From: Polystyrenella longa | GTDB lineage: Bacteria > Planctomycetota > Planctomycetia > Planctomycetales > Planctomycetaceae | NCBI RefSeq assembly: GCF_007750395.1 | Contig: NZ_CP036281.1 | Span: 3,681,001 to 3,745,000, forward strand | Length of the DNA stretch: 64,000 nt | Direction: 5' to 3' | Shown: positions 1-9,383 of the stretch, piece after piece | How the letters are laid out: every line of letters begins with the position of its first letter | How positions within the stretch are numbered: position 1 is the stretch's first letter | Made by a program: the position numbers and the translations under genes | The notes under the pieces: model-generated | What the model saw: only the letters and a program-made list of their open reading frames with translations | Database searches by the model: none | Told to the model about the DNA's origin: nothing

Positions 1-467
1 AACGCGTCGGACGGTGGTTTCAGTCGAGTCTGCTTCTTCTTTTGATCGGCTCCTGCAGCAATCTCCTCGGGAGCTTTGAGCGACCGCAGTCTCCCTTTAT
101 CTTTCGATTCCGACTCTGGTTTGGCAGGGACGAATTCGATTCCCTCAGGAAAAACCAGCTTGAAAGTCGGTAGTTTGGGAACATGAGGTTTCCACCGGCT
201 GTTCACTTCGACATTTGTCACCAGGTCCGCCGAAATGATTTCCATTCGTGGCTGACGCGTCAAAGCGCCGTTGATCCCGGAGAGAAAGATATCCACCGGC
301 ATTTCCAACTCGGACAACTGCACCGCAGGCGCAGGAAACGTTTCCGCAAGTCTGGCTCGCAGATCACGATTGGCTTCGGAGTCGACACTTGAGGCAGGGA
401 CTGTCGAGAGACCGGGACTGGTCGTCGAAATCGTAGGGAAGGATTGTGTGGCAGGCTGTTCGGTCAT
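1..467 (-). CDS. Hypothetical protein, partial (C-terminus beyond window)
   Basis: A minus-strand reading frame stays open from an ATG at 467 to the left edge of the window, about 155 codons, so the C-terminus is missing. It begins MTEQPATQSF and has a Ser/Thr/Pro-rich first 40 residues, then a more ordered stretch (around 45-110) with several hydrophobic strand-like segments, then a Lys/Glu-rich tail. No signal peptide, membrane segment or motif is recognisable and I do not know its function. It lies 68 bases downstream of the next minus-strand gene, so the two may be co-transcribed. No strong SD precedes the ATG; another ATG 17 bases upstream is out of frame. The uninterrupted frame and codon choice support a real gene. 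Confidence 0.6.
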   Translation of the reverse strand, partial: MTEQPATQSFPTISTTSPGLSTVPASSVDSEANRDLRARLAETFPAPAVQLSELEMPVDIFLSGINGALTRQPRMEIISADLVTNVEVNSRWKPHVPKLPTFKLVFPEGIEFVPAKPESESKDKGRLRSLKAPEEIAAGADQKKKQTRLKPPSDA

Positions 468-535
468 CGGATTTTTTCTGGCATCAGATGCTGACTTGTA
501 GGCAGATCAATACGTCAGGCGGCTCGATGTGTGAC

Positions 536-1054
536 TCAGGCACGCTGTTTCACTTGTTGCAGAGCTTCCTGCAATGCCTGTTTTACCCGCTCAAAAGGTT
601 CAAATAAATCGGTCTCGTGCGAAACCAGGTTCCCCAGTTCATACAGGACATCACGGTCAGTGGGGTGCCGTTCGTGGAAACTGATTTTCTGAAGTCCTAA
701 TGGCAAACTATCTGGCCCTGCGTTTGCCTCTTCCTGCAAAAACCCAATTGGCCGATCGACATGATCGCGAAGTCCCAGCACGCGTTCGTCGTCTGTCAGC
801 ACCAAATCCGGTTTGACGCCGATTTTCTCAATTAACGTTTTTCCAATCAACTCGTTATACAGGTAAGGAACCAGAGTCGGTCCGAAGAGTACTTCCTGGG
901 TGTGGTTCGGGCGAACGGGAGCAGTACACTGAAATTCCAGTGGACGTCCAAAATGATTCGTCACCAGCAGTCCACCCACATATCCGCGGTCTTTAACTTC
1001 GACTGCTGACAGGAATCCAAGATGAAGTTGCTTTTTCGTACCACCCGCCGGCAT
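536..1054 (-). CDS. Conserved-looking hypothetical protein (172 aa)
   Basis: A soluble protein of about 172 residues with no signal peptide or membrane helix. The frame can be extended 14 codons upstream, but the internal ATG at 1054 has an AAGGA about 9 bases before it, so I take that start (MPAGGTKKQLHLGF). The first half is rich in beta-type residues with a VKDRGYVGGLLVTN segment and a RPLEFQCTAPVRPN segment. The second half is acidic and ends in a helix-prone tail rich in Gln, Lys and Glu. I do not recognise the family. It probably forms a transcription unit with the downstream partial gene. Nothing in the neighbours indicates a role. Confidence 0.65.
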   Translation of the reverse strand: MPAGGTKKQLHLGFLSAVEVKDRGYVGGLLVTNHFGRPLEFQCTAPVRPNHTQEVLFGPTLVPYLYNELIGKTLIEKIGVKPDLVLTDDERVLGLRDHVDRPIGFLQEEANAGPDSLPLGLQKISFHERHPTDRDVLYELGNLVSHETDLFEPFERVKQALQEALQQVKQRA

Positions 1055-1555
1055 GCAATTTTTCCTTATCCGTGCAGCCCGCAGGCTACTTGTCATTCAT
1101 ATCAGTTCATCATTCAGGTTTTTGCACGAGACAATAGTGGTATCGACCAGACCTAATCCGATCCATCATCGTGGTCTATCCGAAATTGCCTTTATGCTCT
1201 GGTCTCATCGACCTTCAGAACCCGTAACTTGAATACTGTTGTTTAAGTTTCCTTGACGCTTACAACAGTAATTCTTGACCAGTTCCCGTTCAGGGTTGAA
1301 TCTATAAGTCATTTTAGGACAATAGGTTGAGCTGCATTATCAATGGTGGAACTGCTACGCATTTGTAAACCTGTTTGCTGTGAATCTGCGTAAAACAGGA
1401 AAACTTTGCAGCCATTATGATGGTTCCCTTTTTAAAAATGGGCAGCCGTTTACTTTTAAGATAAAGCCATTGAATCAAAACAAGCTTATCTGATGATTTT
1501 CCTTCCTGATTCGTCCCGTCCGTTTCCAGTTTAACTCCACCAATGAGTTCCATTG
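1055..1555. other. Intergenic region, divergent
   Basis: About 500 bases between a minus-strand hypothetical and the plus-strand ligase, so it should carry both promoters. It is AT-richer than its flanks. A 79-codon minus-strand frame (1314-1553) exists, but it has AT-biased codons and no SD, so I do not call it. I see no tRNA, terminator or clear repeat. Confidence 0.4.
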
Positions 1556-2857
1556 ATGCCAGACTTCCCCTTATTAAACGCGAACCGCGACGAACTGACC
1601 TCTCATCAGATAGAGCGATTTCGCAAGTTGCTGGACAGCGTCTTGCCGGGCAACTCGTTCTGGCTAAAGAAAATCATCGAGGCGGGTTGGAAACCAGAGC
1701 AATTCCAGACACTGGAGGATCTCAAGAGTTTTCCGCTGACGACCAAACAGGAACTCGTGGCCGACCAGTTAGACAACGGTCCGTATGGATCGAACCTGAC
1801 CTACCCCATTGAAAAGTATTCCCGGCTACATCAAACATCGGGGACGACGGGGAAACCAATGCGCTGGTTGGATACCCCCGACAGCTGGAACTGGTTGATG
1901 CAATGTTGGGCACAGATTTTTGAACTGATTGGCTTAAGAGACGAAGACCGATTTTACTTCCCGTTTTCCTTCGGGCCCTTCCTCGGGTTCTGGGCTGCAT
2001 TCGATGGTGCGAATCGATTCGGTAACCTCTGCATCTCGGGAGGGGGCATCAGCAGCGAAGCTCGTTTGCGAATGATGCTTGAGCATGAAGCAACTTTAAT
2101 CTGCTGCACACCGACCTATGGAATGCGGTTAATTGAAATCGCCGAAGCGGAAGGTATTGATATCAAAAACTCTGCCGTGCGTGGTCTCATTGTCGCCGGA
2201 GAACCGGGGGGTTGTATTCCTGCGATTCGAGAGCGGCTGACCGAGGGTTGGAACGCGCGGGTCTTCGACCATTGGGGCATGACTGAAATCGGTGCACTCG
2301 CCGTCGAAGAAGCAGACTGCCCTGATACACTCACGATGCTCGAAACCGAATGCATTGTCGAGATCCTCGATCCCCAAACGCTTGAGCCTGTGCCACCGGG
2401 TAAACCGGGCGAATTGATCATTACAAATCTGGGCCGTTACGGTTCCCCACTCATTCGGTATCGAACGGGGGATATCGTCGAAGTCGAGACGAATGCCCAT
2501 CCTCACGGTCGATCTCTCATGCGTCTAAAGCAGGGGATTCAGGGCCGTACGGACGACATGATTACGATCCGCGGCAATAACTTTTATCCCTCGGCAGTTG
2601 AAGCGATCCTGCGAGAGTTCGCTGATCTTGTGGAATACAGACTGGTATTAATTACAGTCAAATCCATGGGCCATCTGAAAATCGAAGCCGAATTAAAACC
2701 TAACCTGAGTACAAAAGAGCAAGAACACATCAAGTCGACGATGTCGGAGGCACTACGACTTCGCTTGAACTTCTCTCCCGAACTGGTTCTCGCCACTCCT
2801 GAGTCACTCCCCCGATTTGAAATGAAGGGGAGAAGATTGGTGAGAGAAACAGAGTAA
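1556..2857 (+). CDS. Phenylacetate-CoA ligase-like AMP-dependent ligase
   Basis: An adenylate-forming enzyme of the PaaK type, which activates a carboxylic acid with ATP and passes it to CoA. The P-loop-like motif RLHQTSGTTGKPMRW lies near residue 92, the adenylation-core element HWGMTE near 240, and a YRTGDIV segment followed by a GRTDDMITIRGNNFYPS hinge near 325-345; all are typical of the PaaK subfamily. The length (about 433 aa) matches single-domain PaaK proteins. ATG at 1556 is preceded directly by TTG at 1553, and neither has a good SD. No phenylacetate pathway genes are nearby, so the substrate is unknown; it may be an aryl or fatty acid. The gene stands alone, 257 bases before the oxidoreductase. 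Confidence 0.85.
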   Translation: MPDFPLLNANRDELTSHQIERFRKLLDSVLPGNSFWLKKIIEAGWKPEQFQTLEDLKSFPLTTKQELVADQLDNGPYGSNLTYPIEKYSRLHQTSGTTGKPMRWLDTPDSWNWLMQCWAQIFELIGLRDEDRFYFPFSFGPFLGFWAAFDGANRFGNLCISGGGISSEARLRMMLEHEATLICCTPTYGMRLIEIAEAEGIDIKNSAVRGLIVAGEPGGCIPAIRERLTEGWNARVFDHWGMTEIGALAVEEADCPDTLTMLETECIVEILDPQTLEPVPPGKPGELIITNLGRYGSPLIRYRTGDIVEVETNAHPHGRSLMRLKQGIQGRTDDMITIRGNNFYPSAVEAILREFADLVEYRLVLITVKSMGHLKIEAELKPNLSTKEQEHIKSTMSEALRLRLNFSPELVLATPESLPRFEMKGRRLVRETE

Positions 2858-3114
2858 GATGATGCTGTACCCCTCTGATTGATGCTTCCTGTGGAACATC
2901 GCTCCAGAGTCAACTGATGACTTATATTGGAAGTTGCAATTGGTTGTATTGTATACAGGGGACCGGTATCCTTGCTGATGAAAAGCGGACTTCCCCATCT
3001 TCACCAAGCAGTTCTATAAGTAGAAATCCTACACCTGGTAATCCACTCCAGCGAATCGCAACTCTGATTCAAAGAAAATACGAGTCAGAGAAATCATAAG
3101 AAGGAATACAATCC

Positions 3115-4314
3115 ATGGACACAACGAACGGCAAGTTAAATCGTAAATTGAATATGGCTCTGATCGGTGGTGGTGCAGGGTCCTTTATTGGCCGCGTCCA
3201 TGCGACTGCGGCTGTCCTTGATAACCGGGCTGCTCTGGTCGCGGGGGCACTGTCTTCCAATCCGGAGAGAGCCAAAGCGTCGGCTCCTTCTTACGACATC
3301 AAAGAAAATCGCGCGTATACTTCTATCGACGAGTTGATCGCCAAGGAAAGTAAACTTCCCGAAGGGGAACGAGTCGATTTTGTCTCCGTCGCCACTCCCA
3401 ACTTCACCCACTTCGAACTTGCAAAAAAAGCCGTAGAAGCGGGATTCAATGTCATCTGTGACAAACCGATGACATTTGACCTGGATCAGGCGGAAGACCT
3501 GCTCAAAACAGTGGAAGCTTCTGGCGTCGTTTTTGCGGTCTCGCACAACTACACTGGTTACCCTCTCGTCCGTCAGGCGCGTGAGATGATTCTCTCGGGT
3601 GAACTCGGTGAGATTCAGGCGATTCGCTCGAACTACATCCAAGGCTGGCTGCGAAGCCGCCTCGAAGAAGAGGACCAGAAACAGGCTGCCTGGCGAACTG
3701 ACCCGAAGAAATCGGGAGCCGCAGGTGCCTTTGGTGACATTGCGACCCACGCTTACAACCTGGGTCGTTATATGACTGGCCTGTTACCGGAAGAGATTTC
3801 CTGCAACTTGAAGGTCTTCGTCCCCGGTCGTCAACTCGACGACTACGGCCATGCGGTCGTCCGTTTTGAAAACGGAGCACTGGGAACTGTCACAGCCAGT
3901 CAGATTTCCCATGGTCGTGAAAATGATCTGTTCATCGAAATCGACGGGACTAAAGGAGCCATTCAGTGGCGACAAGAAGAACCGAATCAGATGATCGTTC
4001 GTTGTAATGGCGAGCCTCACAAAATATACACTCGTGATCCGAATGCTTCCTTTATGAATGGTATGGGGGCCGCCGCCTGTCGCTTGCCTGCAGGTCACCC
4101 GGAAGCTTTCTTTGAAGCCTTCGGTAATGTCTATCGTTCGGCATACGATGCAATGGTTGCCCGCGCAACTGGCGAATCGTTCGAGAAAAAAGAGACCATT
4201 TATCCAAACGTGTACGATGGCGTCGAAGGGATGTACTTCATCCAGCAGTGTGTTGCCAGCTCATCCGAGAATGGTGCCTGGTTGCCAATGAAGCATCCTG
4301 CTGCCCGTCGATAA
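3115..4314 (+). CDS. Gfo/Idh/MocA family oxidoreductase
   Basis: A 399-residue NAD(P)-dependent sugar or cyclitol oxidoreductase. The N-terminal Rossmann fold starts at [16 protein letters not shown] (about residues 11-26), with the glycine-rich dinucleotide loop. The family CDKPM catalytic lysine motif is near 117-122, followed by the C-terminal alpha/beta domain with [20 protein letters not shown] (about 202-221), where the His is the usual substrate residue. AAGGA about 11 bases before the ATG supports the start. There is no signal peptide, so it is cytoplasmic, unlike many planctomycete members that carry a Tat leader. The symporter gene starts 70 bases downstream, so the two may share a transcript. 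The exact sugar substrate cannot be read from sequence. Confidence 0.88.
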   Translation: MDTTNGKLNRKLNMALIGGGAGSFIGRVHATAAVLDNRAALVAGALSSNPERAKASAPSYDIKENRAYTSIDELIAKESKLPEGERVDFVSVATPNFTHFELAKKAVEAGFNVICDKPMTFDLDQAEDLLKTVEASGVVFAVSHNYTGYPLVRQAREMILSGELGEIQAIRSNYIQGWLRSRLEEEDQKQAAWRTDPKKSGAAGAFGDIATHAYNLGRYMTGLLPEEISCNLKVFVPGRQLDDYGHAVVRFENGALGTVTASQISHGRENDLFIEIDGTKGAIQWRQEEPNQMIVRCNGEPHKIYTRDPNASFMNGMGAAACRLPAGHPEAFFEAFGNVYRSAYDAMVARATGESFEKKETIYPNVYDGVEGMYFIQQCVASSSENGAWLPMKHPAARR

Positions 4315-4384
4315 GGGATTGCTTACACAAAAGGTACTGGCGTCCTCTCCGCTTCCCCTCTTATCTTGATCGTGTGCGAACCCT

Positions 4385-6040
4385 ATGAAATCGTTATTGA
4401 ATCTTCCGCTGCATTATCAAATTTTAATCGCACTGATCGTTGGCTCACTTCTGGGTATCGCCTTCAAACCACCCGTGGTGACGCCGCAGAATATTGTCGG
4501 AACAGTTCAAATCGAGAACGGTGACTTTGTCCTCTCTGAAACTGGTGACGGAGGAAAAACTTACTTTCAAACGACGATCAAAGCGACACCGGATGATCCG
4601 GACAAACAGATGGGAGAGTTGGAACGCCGATTCGACGCTGTAGCGGAAGTCATCAAAGCGGCTCCCGGACAATCCGAATACACGTACACGATCTCGGATC
4701 CTTCCGTTCAACTGATTTCGGAACGGAACAGCATCACTATCCGTTACGTGCGAGAGCAAGAGGGCAAACAGGCGATCTCTTCCATCAAGGCGGCTTCCCG
4801 TGATACTTTAATAAAGGAACATCCCGCCTGGGTCAGTTTCTACGATGAACAGAGTCAGGACTGGCGACACATCCTCGTGTTGGGGGCGAAAGCCCTTGGT
4901 GATATTTTCCTGTCGCTGCTCAAAATGGTAACCATTCCACTGATTGTAACCTCATTAATTTCGGGGATTACTGGTCTCGGTTCGAGTTCACAATTCGGCC
5001 GCATGTTCGGTCGTACTTTATTGTATTACCTCTGTACTTCAGTACTGGCGATCACCACCGGATTGATCATGGTTAATCTGATTCAACCAGGAGTAGGAGC
5101 GATTTTGCCCGGAGGTGGTGAAATTGTCGCCGGAGAAAACGAATCGCTGGCGGGTGTTTTCCTGGGTCTTGTGGATAAATTGATTCCGACCAACATCGTA
5201 GAAGCCCTGGCGAATGCCGATTTTCTATCCATCATTTTCTTCAGTATTCTGTTTGGTATCTTCACAATCTATGCGGGTGGAAAAACAGCCGAGTTCATCA
5301 CAAAAATGGCAAATTCTGGCTTTGAAGTGATGATGCGAATGACCATGGGGATCATTCATCTGGCCCCACTTGGAGTGCTCGCCTTCATGTATTACGCCAC
5401 GGCCACACAAGGCCTGGATATCTTTATCACGTTAAGCTGGTATATGCTGGCTGTCTTTATGGCATTGCTGTTTCACGCCGCTGTGGTTCTTCCCCTGATT
5501 CTCAAATTCGTGGCAAAGACCTCTCCGCTCGCCTTTGCGAAAGCAATGAGCCCTGCCCTGATGACGGCCTTCTCTACTGCCTCTTCTAATGCCACCCTTC
5601 CGTTAACGATCACCAGCGTGGAACAACGGGGCAAAGTCTCAAACAAGGTCAGTTCATTCGTACTTCCTTTGGGAGCCACGATCAACATGGATGGAACCGC
5701 CCTGTATGAGGCAGTGGCTGTTCTCTTTATCGCACAGGCGACGCCCGGAATTGATCTGATAATCATGGATCAGATTCTGGTGGCAGTGACCGCCCTGCTC
5801 GCCAGTGTGGGAGCAGCGGGAATCCCACATGCGGGACTTGTGATGATGGCAATTGTGTTGCAGGCAGTCGGTTTACCGCTGGAAGCACAGGGAATCATCA
5901 TTGCCGTCGACCGCGTTCTCGACATGTGCCGCACGACAGTTAATGTCTGGAGCGACTCCTGTGGTTGTGCCGTGATCGACCGCTTTGAATCCGGAACTAC
6001 CGGTTCTACCGATGAGGTTCTCATCGCTGGTGAAGGTTAA
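4385..6040 (+). CDS. Dicarboxylate/amino acid:cation symporter (DAACS) with periplasmic insert
   Basis: A secondary transporter of the glutamate/dicarboxylate family in the inner membrane. The core motifs are present: a serine-rich re-entrant loop STASSNATLPLTI (about 398-410), the NMDGTALYE motif (about 434-442) and the DMCRTTVNVWSD helix (about 513-524) that binds substrate and cation. The usual protein is about 420-450 residues; this one has 551 because about 120 residues, rich in Thr, Glu and Lys, lie between the first membrane helix (residues 10-28) and the next one (about 165). That stretch would face the periplasm. The canonical NV-G-D motif reads NVWSD here. Substrate is probably a C4-dicarboxylate, glutamate or aspartate. 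It follows the oxidoreductase gene closely. Confidence 0.88.
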   Translation: MKSLLNLPLHYQILIALIVGSLLGIAFKPPVVTPQNIVGTVQIENGDFVLSETGDGGKTYFQTTIKATPDDPDKQMGELERRFDAVAEVIKAAPGQSEYTYTISDPSVQLISERNSITIRYVREQEGKQAISSIKAASRDTLIKEHPAWVSFYDEQSQDWRHILVLGAKALGDIFLSLLKMVTIPLIVTSLISGITGLGSSSQFGRMFGRTLLYYLCTSVLAITTGLIMVNLIQPGVGAILPGGGEIVAGENESLAGVFLGLVDKLIPTNIVEALANADFLSIIFFSILFGIFTIYAGGKTAEFITKMANSGFEVMMRMTMGIIHLAPLGVLAFMYYATATQGLDIFITLSWYMLAVFMALLFHAAVVLPLILKFVAKTSPLAFAKAMSPALMTAFSTASSNATLPLTITSVEQRGKVSNKVSSFVLPLGATINMDGTALYEAVAVLFIAQATPGIDLIIMDQILVAVTALLASVGAAGIPHAGLVMMAIVLQAVGLPLEAQGIIIAVDRVLDMCRTTVNVWSDSCGCAVIDRFESGTTGSTDEVLIAGEG

Positions 6041-6298
6041 TTTGCGGGTTGGGAAAAGTCTCCGTTTAAGCTGTACCACTTGTAGAGCTTAACTCGCAGG
6101 GACTCGCGATATCCCCGACGCGATGTTTGTCCAGACTCGCCTTCCTACGGCAACGAGTCGATATCGAATCTGTACCGCGGTCATTCCGTAAGGAACTCGC
6201 AACTTCTTCGCGCGCTATCTTTGCCCGCGAAACTTGTACAGTTTTCGCTCGCCTTTACGCATCCGTTCCGGATCAATCGTTCGCAGGGCACCATCATT

Positions 6299-7897
6299 AT
6301 GAATCATGGATTAAAAATTAGCACAGCTTCTGTACCTCAACGTCAGTGGCTCGACCCTGACTTTCTCGCCTGGATCCAATCCAATTGCAGCGAATTGCGA
6401 AAGATCACTGGATGGCCGGTGCACTTTGTGCCCTCTCAACAGAATTCAACTGAAAAAGAGCCTCAGGCTCCCGTTCAGGAACATTGCTGGGTGACGGAAG
6501 TCAACGACGGTGAAACTCGTGTAGGACATCTTCGCGTCGATTTACCCGACATCGATCCGCCAGAATGTTCTTTCCAAACCATGCGTGAAATGGTCGAACT
6601 GACCAGCAAGCTACTCAGCGCCTGCTCCGTTCGTCAGCGGCTTTCGGTCACCTACGCTCAGGAACTGTCGACGCTCGTGTCGCTCGATTTCACCTGCTCT
6701 ACGGAAATGAATCTGATCGACCGACTAAGCAGCATTCTCGATGTTGCCATTGAACTATCCGGTTACAAAGAGGCCGGGTTCTATTTACTTGAACCTGAAA
6801 ACAGCTGCCTCAAACTTCGCGTGCGTACGTCTCGGGCGAGTTTTAGAATTCCTCAGACTCAGCGGGAATTAACTGTCGACTCCGCCGATGTGGAAATCTT
6901 CTCCCAGGGTTCCCTTCTGGTGCGGCGCAATCAGGAGAGCGAGTATGAAGAGTCTCTTCCGCATGATGCGGCCGTCGGATTCGGTCTGGTTGTGAAATCG
7001 GAGACGGGACCGCTGGGGACTGTCTGGTTCTGGGATCGTCGCGACAAAGTTCCAACGGAACGCGAAATCCACGTGCTGCAATCAATCTCAACTCAGATCG
7101 CACAAATGCTGGAGAAGGTGGTGCTCATGAAAGAGAGCGCCGTCCAGCGTCGCATGCAGCATGACCTGATTCAAGCTTCCGCCTGTCAACCGGAACAGAT
7201 TGTTCAGTATCAACCGGAGAACGGCCTCTGGGAAGCTGCCGGAATATGCACAAGTCGTTTTGAACTCGGCGGCGACGTCTTCGAATTGATCGCTCTAGAC
7301 GAGCATCACACTTTGATTGCTGTCGGAGATGCCTCGGGTGACAGTGTTCCCGCCGCGATGATCATGTCGACCGTCCGAGGTGCGCTGCGTTCTCTTGCCA
7401 GTTCTCCCATTGAAGAGCTAATGGACCCGGCTGCGATTATGTATCGAGTCAATAACGTGTTGTGTGAACTGACACCCTCCCATCAGTTCATGAGCATGCT
7501 TATTGGAATTCTCGATACTTCTGAGAATTGCTTTCGATATTCCAACGCGGGACATCCCACGCCATTTTATTCACGCGATTGTGAAGTAGAAGCGTTACAG
7601 TCGCATGGAGTTCTGCTGGGAGTGATGGAAGATGCTGAGTATGACTACTCTGAACTTAGCCTTCGTCCGCAGAGCCTTCTTGTCTTCTACAGTGACGGCA
7701 TCAGCGAAGCGATGAATGATCGAAAAAAGTTATTTCATTCCGAGGGAATCGTTCGTGGTCTCAAAGGCTGTCTTCTCGGTACTGCCCAGGAAGTCTTTGA
7801 AGAAATCTGGGCGAATATGGAAGGACACAGCCAGGGAGCGGACGAACCGGATGACCGCACACTGGTGATTCTGAGAATGCTATCCGACAGCGAGTAA
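6299..7897 (+). CDS. GAF-domain PP2C/SpoIIE-type Ser phosphatase
   Basis: A cytoplasmic 532-residue protein combining a central GAF-like sensor (about residues 110-275) with a C-terminal SpoIIE/RsbU-type PP2C phosphatase (about 310-530). Phosphatase features include the FELGGDVFELIALDEHH start, the GDASGDSVPAAMIMS metal-binding Asp/Gly motif, YSDGISEAMND, and the terminal DDRTLVIL. Such enzymes dephosphorylate anti-anti-sigma proteins or other signalling partners. ATG at 6299 is chosen; the frame could extend to a TTG at 6221, but that stretch lacks a start signal. The gene converges on a response regulator only 26 bases downstream. There is no receiver domain in this protein, so the neighbour could supply the input, although they are on opposite strands. 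Confidence 0.85.
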   Translation: MNHGLKISTASVPQRQWLDPDFLAWIQSNCSELRKITGWPVHFVPSQQNSTEKEPQAPVQEHCWVTEVNDGETRVGHLRVDLPDIDPPECSFQTMREMVELTSKLLSACSVRQRLSVTYAQELSTLVSLDFTCSTEMNLIDRLSSILDVAIELSGYKEAGFYLLEPENSCLKLRVRTSRASFRIPQTQRELTVDSADVEIFSQGSLLVRRNQESEYEESLPHDAAVGFGLVVKSETGPLGTVWFWDRRDKVPTEREIHVLQSISTQIAQMLEKVVLMKESAVQRRMQHDLIQASACQPEQIVQYQPENGLWEAAGICTSRFELGGDVFELIALDEHHTLIAVGDASGDSVPAAMIMSTVRGALRSLASSPIEELMDPAAIMYRVNNVLCELTPSHQFMSMLIGILDTSENCFRYSNAGHPTPFYSRDCEVEALQSHGVLLGVMEDAEYDYSELSLRPQSLLVFYSDGISEAMNDRKKLFHSEGIVRGLKGCLLGTAQEVFEEIWANMEGHSQGADEPDDRTLVILRMLSDSE

Positions 7898-7923
7898 ACA
7901 CGAACGACCATCGTAAGCGAAGC

Positions 7924-8643
7924 TTATTCCCAGTCGTCGATGATTTCCTGCAGATCGCCGTTATGCTCTTCCTCCATATTCACGACGGCCGTATTCATGA
8001 TAGCCGTATTCATGATAGCCGTATTCATGATAGCCGTATTCATGATAGCTGTATCAATACGTTCCGCCACTGGTGGTGAATGAGGTCTCTGCTCCGCTGA
8101 GGCGGGGGCGACTGCGATCGGTTGTGCCTTGACCTGCATTTCACGAACGACAGGCGATGCACTGATACGACTCGGTTGAGCGCGTTCCATCACAGGTGCT
8201 GAGGAGGTTTCATCCTGATTTGAATCGGTGAATCGAGGCAAACCGAGGCGTTCTCGTTCGCGACGAGTAACCAGACGATTTACCTTTTGCTTCAGCTCTT
8301 CTTTGCTGAAACTGGTTTTGATGACGTAGTCGTTCGCACCTTCTTTGATCGCAGAAAGCACGGTTTCGCGACTGGCGTCGGACGTCAGCATAATAACGCT
8401 CGTGTACTGTAAAGAGGCATGGCTGCGAAACGCTTTGAGCGTCTTGATTCCATCCCACTGAGGCATTTGGATATCGACGATCGCGATATCGGGCGGATAT
8501 TCGACCGCCTTATAAAAGCCATCCGCGCCATCACTCGCCACAGAGACGAGATAATCGGTGCGCAACAATGAGACCAACAAACTCCTGAAGAGCGGGTCAT
8601 CATCGATGATGAGAACTTTATGACGTTTGGCAATCGGCTGCAT
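7924..8643 (-). CDS. Response regulator with receiver domain and repetitive C-terminal tail
   Basis: A 239-residue protein with an N-terminal CheY-like receiver (about residues 8-130): acidic pair IIDDDP, phosphoacceptor Asp in [12 protein letters not shown], the Thr position in VIMLTSDA and the late Lys in YVIKTSFS. After the receiver there is no DNA-binding or enzymatic domain. Instead there is a low-complexity linker (about 140-205), then four TAIMN pentapeptides and a TAVVN variant, then an acidic end LQEIIDDWE. The output is probably protein-protein contact. A short hypothetical gene lies 87 bases upstream on the same strand and the GAF-phosphatase converges from the other side. No strong SD is visible before the ATG. 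Confidence 0.85.
   Translation of the reverse strand: MQPIAKRHKVLIIDDDPLFRSLLVSLLRTDYLVSVASDGADGFYKAVEYPPDIAIVDIQMPQWDGIKTLKAFRSHASLQYTSVIMLTSDASRETVLSAIKEGANDYVIKTSFSKEELKQKVNRLVTRRERERLGLPRFTDSNQDETSSAPVMERAQPSRISASPVVREMQVKAQPIAVAPASAEQRPHSPPVAERIDTAIMNTAIMNTAIMNTAIMNTAVVNMEEEHNGDLQEIIDDWE
7976..8055. repeat. 15-bp tandem repeat inside response-regulator gene
   Basis: Four near-identical 15-bp units reading gtattcatgatagcc on the plus strand occupy 7991-8050. A degenerate copy lies on the left (7976-7990) and a partial one on the right. The unit is a multiple of three, so copy-number changes keep the reading frame and add or remove one TAIMN pentapeptide at a time near the C-terminus of the response regulator. 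Confidence 0.9.
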
Positions 8644-8730
8644 GGGGATTGTCGCTTCGATTTGACAAATCAGAAAAAAACTGCGACGGGAAAAACTCCA
8701 ATTCTTCCCGGAACTCCTGGTGCCTTTATA

Positions 8731-8910
8731 TTAAGACACCCGTTCAACTTCATTAAGAAAGTCGAACGAACTGTTTAAAGTCGACAACAATTCCTGTGTT
8801 CGACTGGACAGCCGAATGCTGCCACACAATTCCAGTTCTTCATCAAGACACGATGAATGGCGGCTGATTTCTGGCTCTTTGAGTTGAGGCAGTGCTTCTA
8901 AAATCGACAT
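8731..8910 (-). CDS. Small hypothetical protein (59 aa)
   Basis: A short frame starting MSILEALPQLKEP and ending in a helix-prone STLNSSFDFLNEVERVS. It lies upstream of the response regulator on the same strand, with 87 bases between them that include a 6-bp-stem hairpin (8687-8710). The frame can be extended to an ATG-like start at 8967. There is no strong SD, no motif and no signal peptide. Its acidic, leucine-rich character resembles small regulatory partners, but I have no family for it. It could be a chance frame. Confidence 0.35.
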   Translation of the reverse strand: MSILEALPQLKEPEISRHSSCLDEELELCGSIRLSSRTQELLSTLNSSFDFLNEVERVS

Positions 8911-9383
8911 TCGAAAACCCAATACGTGATAGATTAATAATTGGAGGTCGGACCCTTCTCCAAACATCGCTTTAGTAAAGCCGGAATTAGGAAAATTGGG
9001 TCTGTTAGACAGGTATGCTCAAATATAGGATGGAGAAAACGGGGAAGAGATGAAAACTTTGCCGATTTTCTTCGTATGCGAAGAGTTGCGGTCGGAGATA
9101 TCCCTGACCCGTGCGAAAAGCACCACCGTTAAAATTGGTTCAATATGGGCACCATCCATGCACTTCACAACTCAGTAAGCCTCGTGCGGTCCGTTAGGTT
9201 GCAATTCCTGCGAGAGACCTTTATATGCCCCTATTCATCTCAGAATGGTGATTTCCACTCCCAATCGGTATACTGCTTTACTTTGTTCGGCGGGGATCAC
9301 CCGGCGACGGGACCAGTCAAACTTCGTTGGCTGATCCTTCTGACTAATCCTTTAAACCGACCTAATCCGAACGACTAGTAAAT
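8911..9383. other. Intergenic region upstream of rhaB
   Basis: About 470 bases before the rhamnulokinase gene. Two frames of 60-80 codons on the plus strand (8941-9132, 9145-9378) show no SD and no protein-like composition, so they are not called. No tRNA or terminator is seen. It presumably holds the promoter of rhaB-queG. Confidence 0.35.

Noticed and set aside
1314-1553. 79-codon minus-strand frame upstream of the PaaK-like gene
   Set aside because: AT-biased codons, no SD, no recognisable composition, and it overlaps the divergent gene start.
8941-9378. Two plus-strand frames of 63 and 77 codons before rhaB
   Set aside because: No SD and no protein-like features; basic, random-looking composition.
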